A stretch of 21,398 bases of DNA from a virus: the IMG/VR virus record IMGVR_UViG_3300029923_000116, positions 1 through 21,398 of that record. The stretch is one strand, 5' to 3'. Shown in pieces: positions 18,881-21,398 of the stretch. Position 1 is the first letter of the stretch, and every line of letters starts with the position of its first letter. Made by a program: the position numbers and the translations under genes. The notes below the pieces were generated by a model that worked only from the letters and a program-made list of their open reading frames with translations, searched no databases and had not been told where the DNA came from.

Positions 18881-19640
18881 GATCTATGTAATTGATATTG
18901 AGACGGCTCCAAAGATCGCCTATGTATGGCGCTTCTTCAAGGAGCACGTTGGGGCTAAGCAAGTGTTGGATCATGGTCACATCATGTCCTTCGCTGCGAA
19001 GCGACTGGGGGATGACCAGATCATCTATAAAGAGAACCGTAAGGATGACGACAAAGCAATTACTCAAGCGCTCATCGATGTCCTTGATGACGCTGATATC
19101 GTTATCGCTCAGAATGGTGATCGTTTCGACCTTCCTTCTATTAACGGTCGGGCTTTGGTTCACGGACTCAAGCCTCCAAGTCCTTATAAGACAGTTGATA
19201 CCCTGAAGGTTGCCCGCAACGAGTTCAAGTTCGAGCGTAACAGCCTGGAATACCTGGCGATCATTCTCGGCTGTGCGCCGAAGGATCAGCACAAGGACTT
19301 CCCTGGCTTTGAGCTATGGCTTGAGTGTCTGCGTGGCAATGACGCAGCATGGAATGAGATGCGGTTGTACAACATCCAGGACATCCTGACCTTGGAAGAG
19401 GTGTACATCAAGATGCGTCCTTGGATTCGTAACCATGCGAACCTCGGGATCTACATCGAGCACGAAGGTCCTGTGTGTCCTAAGTGCGGCAGTGTGCATG
19501 TCACCCGTCGTGGTTATGTCACCACGAACACTGGCAAGTACCAGCGGTTCCGTTGCAACGACTGTGGTGGCTGGGCTCGTTCCCGTACTACTGAGCTGCC
19601 TAAAGAGCTGCGTAAAGTCTTGCTGGTAAACGCGGTATAA
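18867..19640 (+). CDS. DnaQ-like 3'-5' exonuclease with C-terminal zinc ribbon, 257 aa
   Basis: An RNase H-fold exonuclease: Exo[10 protein letters not shown] (Asp10, Glu12), Exo[11 protein letters not shown] (Asn83, Asp88), ExoIII in LYNIQDIL (Tyr168, Asp172). The catalytic domain (about 5-185) resembles predicted exonucleases related to the family B polymerase proofreading domain. The C-terminal 55 residues form a zinc ribbon, CPKCGS (204-209) with HVTRRG, and FRCNDCGGW (228-236), similar to the ribbon of transposase-type DNA-binding proteins. This probably helps DNA binding. It is separate from the polymerase, which has its own proofreading domain, so repair or recombination is more likely. 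The start is GTG 18867, with GAGGA at about 18854-18858. Confidence 0.88.
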   Translation: MAAPKIYVIDIETAPKIAYVWRFFKEHVGAKQVLDHGHIMSFAAKRLGDDQIIYKENRKDDDKAITQALIDVLDDADIVIAQNGDRFDLPSINGRALVHGLKPPSPYKTVDTLKVARNEFKFERNSLEYLAIILGCAPKDQHKDFPGFELWLECLRGNDAAWNEMRLYNIQDILTLEEVYIKMRPWIRNHANLGIYIEHEGPVCPKCGSVHVTRRGYVTTNTGKYQRFRCNDCGGWARSRTTELPKELRKVLLVNAV

Positions 19641-19641
19641 G

Positions 19642-19854
19642 GTGAGTAAGTTCTTACCAGACCTTTACTACTTGAAGGCAAAGGACAAGTTCTTGGGGGC
19701 ACACCTGACACAAGGTGTTGTCTTCAAGGATTATCGTTCTCCCATCAGGTGGCTCAGGGAGCATGATCTGCCTCTCGATAGTTTTACTGTCGAGAAGGTG
19801 GAGCTGCTTTACTACCCAAGCAATATCCCATCCGCAACCAAGGGCATTGAGTAA
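19642..19854 (+). CDS. Small hypothetical protein, 70 aa, GTG start
   Basis: A 70-residue protein of unknown function (SKFLPDLYYLKAKDKFLG, then RSPIRWLREHDLPLD and VEKVELLYYPSN). The mixture of strands and a short helix suggests a small globular domain; no motif is recognised. GTG at 19642 directly follows the exonuclease stop by one base and the ribosome-binding site is poor, so it is likely to be translated by reinitiation. The stop overlaps the next ATG by one base. Confidence 0.65.
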   Translation: MSKFLPDLYYLKAKDKFLGAHLTQGVVFKDYRSPIRWLREHDLPLDSFTVEKVELLYYPSNIPSATKGIE

Positions 19855-20222
19855 TGAATCCGATCATCCAAGGACTTGTCGTCAGCTTTGCAGCTTACTT
19901 CACAGTCCTGCTGCTGGGTTTCCAGTCCAAGCTCATGAGGGACAATCGCTGGCAGTTGTCGTTCTTCATGACATGGATGATCACCTTTGCTCAAGTGGCG
20001 ACAACTTGGTCTATCGCAAACAACCACCTTGGCATGCCTTTACTGGTGTTCCTCAGTGGCCTAGGCGGGAGCCTGGGGATTGTGTCCTCTCACTTCCTTT
20101 ACCTGTGGTACGACGGGAGAAAGAATGTTAATCCTTCTGTCGCTGCTGGTAACAAACCTGCTAGTGATCTTCCTTCCGCAAAAGTTATCGGAACAATCTC
20201 CCCGAGCAATGCTCGCCATTAA
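19854..20222 (+). CDS. Membrane protein with three predicted helices, 122 aa
   Basis: Three hydrophobic segments are visible at about 4-23 (IIQGLVVSFAAYFTVLLLGF), 34-54 (QLSFFMTWMITFAQVATTW) and 60-86 (MPLLVFLSGLGGSLGIVSSH and on), followed by a polar tail of 35 residues. There is no cleavable signal peptide. The protein should sit in the inner membrane. No family is recognised; a holin-like function is not supported by its place among replication and metabolism genes. The last 98 bases overlap, in another frame, the small membrane protein at 20125. The ATG shares one base with the previous stop. Confidence 0.7.
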   Translation: MNPIIQGLVVSFAAYFTVLLLGFQSKLMRDNRWQLSFFMTWMITFAQVATTWSIANNHLGMPLLVFLSGLGGSLGIVSSHFLYLWYDGRKNVNPSVAAGNKPASDLPSAKVIGTISPSNARH

Positions 20223-20268
20223 TTCCGTCTTCCTTGCGGTCACAATCTTTTCCTACTTGGTGAACTGA
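20125..20268 (+). CDS. Small membrane protein overlapping its neighbour, 47 aa
   Basis: A 47-residue protein with two hydrophobic segments: 1-18 (MLILLSLLVTNLLVIFLP) and about 28-46 (AMLAINSVFLAVTIFSYLV), joined by a short polar loop. The ATG has GGGAG at 20115-20119, five bases upstream, and the stop directly abuts the PhoH-like gene's ATG, which lacks its own good ribosome-binding site and so would depend on coupling. Both facts support expression despite the 98-base overlap with the previous gene. The function is unknown. It may pair with the upstream membrane protein. Confidence 0.6.
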   Translation: MLILLSLLVTNLLVIFLPQKLSEQSPRAMLAINSVFLAVTIFSYLVN

Positions 20269-20913
20269 ATGGATCTCCAACCAACAAAACAACATGAACT
20301 CTACGACATGGCCCTTCGGGACCGCTCACTGATGCCTACAATCGCGTATGGGAGCGCAGGGACAGGCAAGACATATGGTGCTATTGGTCGAGCTGTAGAG
20401 TGGCTGGAAGGCAACAAGAAGAGCCAGGTGATCCTCGCTCGTCCTAACGTCTCCTTTGCCCAGACAAACGGATTCCTGCCAGGTGGTGAGCGTGAGAAGC
20501 TCCTTCCTTGGATTCGTCCGTTGCAACAGAACTGGAACGCCCACGGCATTGGCTACGCTCACCAGGAAGACCTGGAGAAAAACAAGCGTATCCAGTACTA
20601 CATGCTTGAACACATTCAAGGCCTGACCTGGGACAACGCCCTTGTCATCGTCGACGAGTGCCAGAACATGAGCTTCGAGCAGATCAAAGTCTTGGTCTCT
20701 CGTATGGGTAAATACAGCAAGCTCGTCCTGTGTGGTGACGTAGCACAGACCAGCCCCCTGTTCAAGAACTCCGGCCTGCAAGAGTTCATCAACATGGTCG
20801 AAACCCTTGACCTGCCAGTGCATACCATCCACTTCACTCGTGATGATGTGTTGCGTTCTGAGCAAGTCAAGATGTTCATTGGCGCCTTTGAAGATTGGGA
20901 AGCCCGTAAGTGA
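20269..20913 (+). CDS. PhoH-like P-loop ATPase, 214 aa
   Basis: Typical PhoH features are present: an N-terminal Q-motif-like part (LQPTKQHELYDMA), Walker A YGSAGTGKT (27-35), the ILARPNV segment (55-61), GFLPGGEREKLLPWIRPL (68-85), Walker B ALVIVDECQN (124-133) and the sensor-like LVLCGDVAQTSP (152-163). These proteins belong to the helicase superfamily 1-like branch and bind ATP; many phages carry them, and their role in phage is not settled (RNA metabolism has been suggested). The length matches the PhoH core without the KH or PIN domains found in some bacterial forms. The stop overlaps the GTG of the next gene. Confidence 0.92.
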   Translation: MDLQPTKQHELYDMALRDRSLMPTIAYGSAGTGKTYGAIGRAVEWLEGNKKSQVILARPNVSFAQTNGFLPGGEREKLLPWIRPLQQNWNAHGIGYAHQEDLEKNKRIQYYMLEHIQGLTWDNALVIVDECQNMSFEQIKVLVSRMGKYSKLVLCGDVAQTSPLFKNSGLQEFINMVETLDLPVHTIHFTRDDVLRSEQVKMFIGAFEDWEARK

Positions 20914-21074
20914 AAGTAAAAGAGTTGATAGAGGAGCTTCACAATCACAACCCTGAGGCGGTAGTCAAGATTTATGACTACAACCCAGGGGAGGGTTGGT
21001 TCCACGCTGAAGTACACGAGGTAAACAAGTTGCCGGACCCCAATGAGTTCCAAGAGGAAGTCCTGTTAGTATGA
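20910..21074 (+). CDS. Small hypothetical protein, 54 aa, GTG start
   Basis: A 54-residue frame from GTG 20910, overlapping the PhoH stop (GTGA), to TGA 21072-21074, overlapping the next ATG (ATGA). The product (KVKELIEELHNHNPEAVV, then KIYDYNPGEGWFHAEVHEV) has a helix followed by a beta hairpin, a layout common in small phage proteins. The coupled overlap at both ends and lack of any other frame in the gap support it. The function is unknown. Confidence 0.65.
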   Translation: MKVKELIEELHNHNPEAVVKIYDYNPGEGWFHAEVHEVNKLPDPNEFQEEVLLV

Positions 21075-21398
21075 TTAAATCCACCCGCAATCAGATGGGC
21101 AACGCTGGTAACGTCTACCAGAACAATGACAAGCGGGTGTTGTGCGTGTGTTCGGCTGGCCTGTTGCGCAGCCCTACACTAGCTCAATACCTTCAACAGA
21201 CGTATGGCTACAATACTCGTGCTTGTGGTACGGCAGAAGAGTACGCCCTGATCCCCATCAGTGAGGCACTGGTGCAGTGGGCAGACCTTGTAGTGTTTGT
21301 GAGTCCTGAGAACTTTCATGCAGTGAAAGAGGAACCTTGCCTTAAACATCGGCCTTGCATTGTTCTGGACCTTCCAGACCAGTTCGAGCGTAACCAAC
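21071..21398 (+). CDS. Low-molecular-weight tyrosine phosphatase-like protein, 3' end cut by window
   Basis: The visible 109 residues begin with a short polar leader and then VLCVCSAGLLRSPTLAQYL (23-41), which contains the phosphate-binding loop C-x5-R (Cys27 nucleophile, Arg33, Ser34). The TRACGTAEEYALIPIS segment follows, then WADLVVFVSPENFHAV. VLDLPDQFER lies close to the end and carries the Asp expected as general acid. This arrangement resembles the predicted tyrosine phosphatase family of COG4551 type. It could remove phosphate from proteins or act on another phosphoester. The gene runs off the window end at 21398, so its length is unknown. AGAGGAAG at 21053-21060 is ten bases from the ATG. 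Confidence 0.82.
   Translation, partial: MIKSTRNQMGNAGNVYQNNDKRVLCVCSAGLLRSPTLAQYLQQTYGYNTRACGTAEEYALIPISEALVQWADLVVFVSPENFHAVKEEPCLKHRPCIVLDLPDQFERNQ

Noticed and set aside
20207-20222. AATGCT followed closely by ATTAAT near the end of the membrane protein gene
   Set aside because: Spacing is only four bases, GG is missing in front and no AGAAAAT follows; it is a coding coincidence.
1-21398. tRNA genes, CRISPR arrays, insertion sequences or integrase/attachment sites
   Set aside because: The gaps between genes are almost all shorter than 70 bases; no cloverleaf, regularly spaced repeat, transposase or recombinase motif was seen.

Overview
The window is a compact, one-directional stretch of a tailed bacteriophage genome. 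Every supportable gene lies on the + strand, and most neighbours overlap by 1-20 bases or are separated by less than 20 bases. The mix of replication enzymes (T7-type primase-helicase, family A DNA polymerase with fused proofreading domain, T7 gp6-type exonuclease), a phage ECF-like sigma factor, and a GATase/amidoligase/ATP-grasp cluster points to a lytic podovirus of the kind exemplified by phiEco32 and the LUZ24/tf/PaP3 group. A gammaproteobacterial host, perhaps Pseudomonas, is an inference from family resemblance and moderate GC. No host gene is present. No tRNA, CRISPR array or insertion sequence was seen.

Layout. (1) 1-109: AT-rich, palindrome-rich leader. (2) 110-1986: eight small ORFs of 44-115 codons with no recognisable domains, probably an early host-takeover set. 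(3) 1979-8869: a biosynthetic island with an unknown 298-aa protein, a class I glutamine amidotransferase (peptidase C26 type), an 80-aa protein, a class II Ntn glutamine amidotransferase with an unusual Cys-rich C-terminal extension, two different glutamine-synthetase-like carboxylate-amine ligases, an unknown 184-aa protein, a 70-aa protein and an ATP-grasp ligase with a Pro/Ala-rich acidic tail. (4) 8870-8937: a break holding a terminator-like hairpin and a sigma70-like promoter. (5) 8938-16751: replication and transcription genes: primase-helicase, sigma factor, DNA polymerase, a probable single-stranded DNA-binding protein with a bacterial-SSB-like tip, 5'-3' exonuclease, and small proteins including two zinc-ribbon-like ones. 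(6) 16753-21398: accessory metabolism: a 2-oxoglutarate/Fe(II) oxygenase, a coiled-coil protein, an HNH nuclease, a DUF5664/MazZ-like nucleotide pyrophosphohydrolase, a second 3'-5' exonuclease with a zinc ribbon, two out-of-frame overlapping membrane proteins, a PhoH-like ATPase, and a low-molecular-weight phosphatase cut by the window end.

How the genes may work together. The island carries two ways of releasing ammonia from glutamine (class I and class II) and three ligases of two folds that join amines to carboxylates. This suggests stepwise ATP-dependent formation of amide or peptide bonds on an unknown target. The family combination is known from comparative genomics of phages, but as far as I know the product is not established. 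A 47-base intergenic element occurs twice, in front of the gene at 412 and in front of the class II amidotransferase at 3802, with blocks of 8, 6 and 7 identical bases. It is the best candidate here for a phage-specific promoter, possibly read by the sigma factor encoded at 11403.
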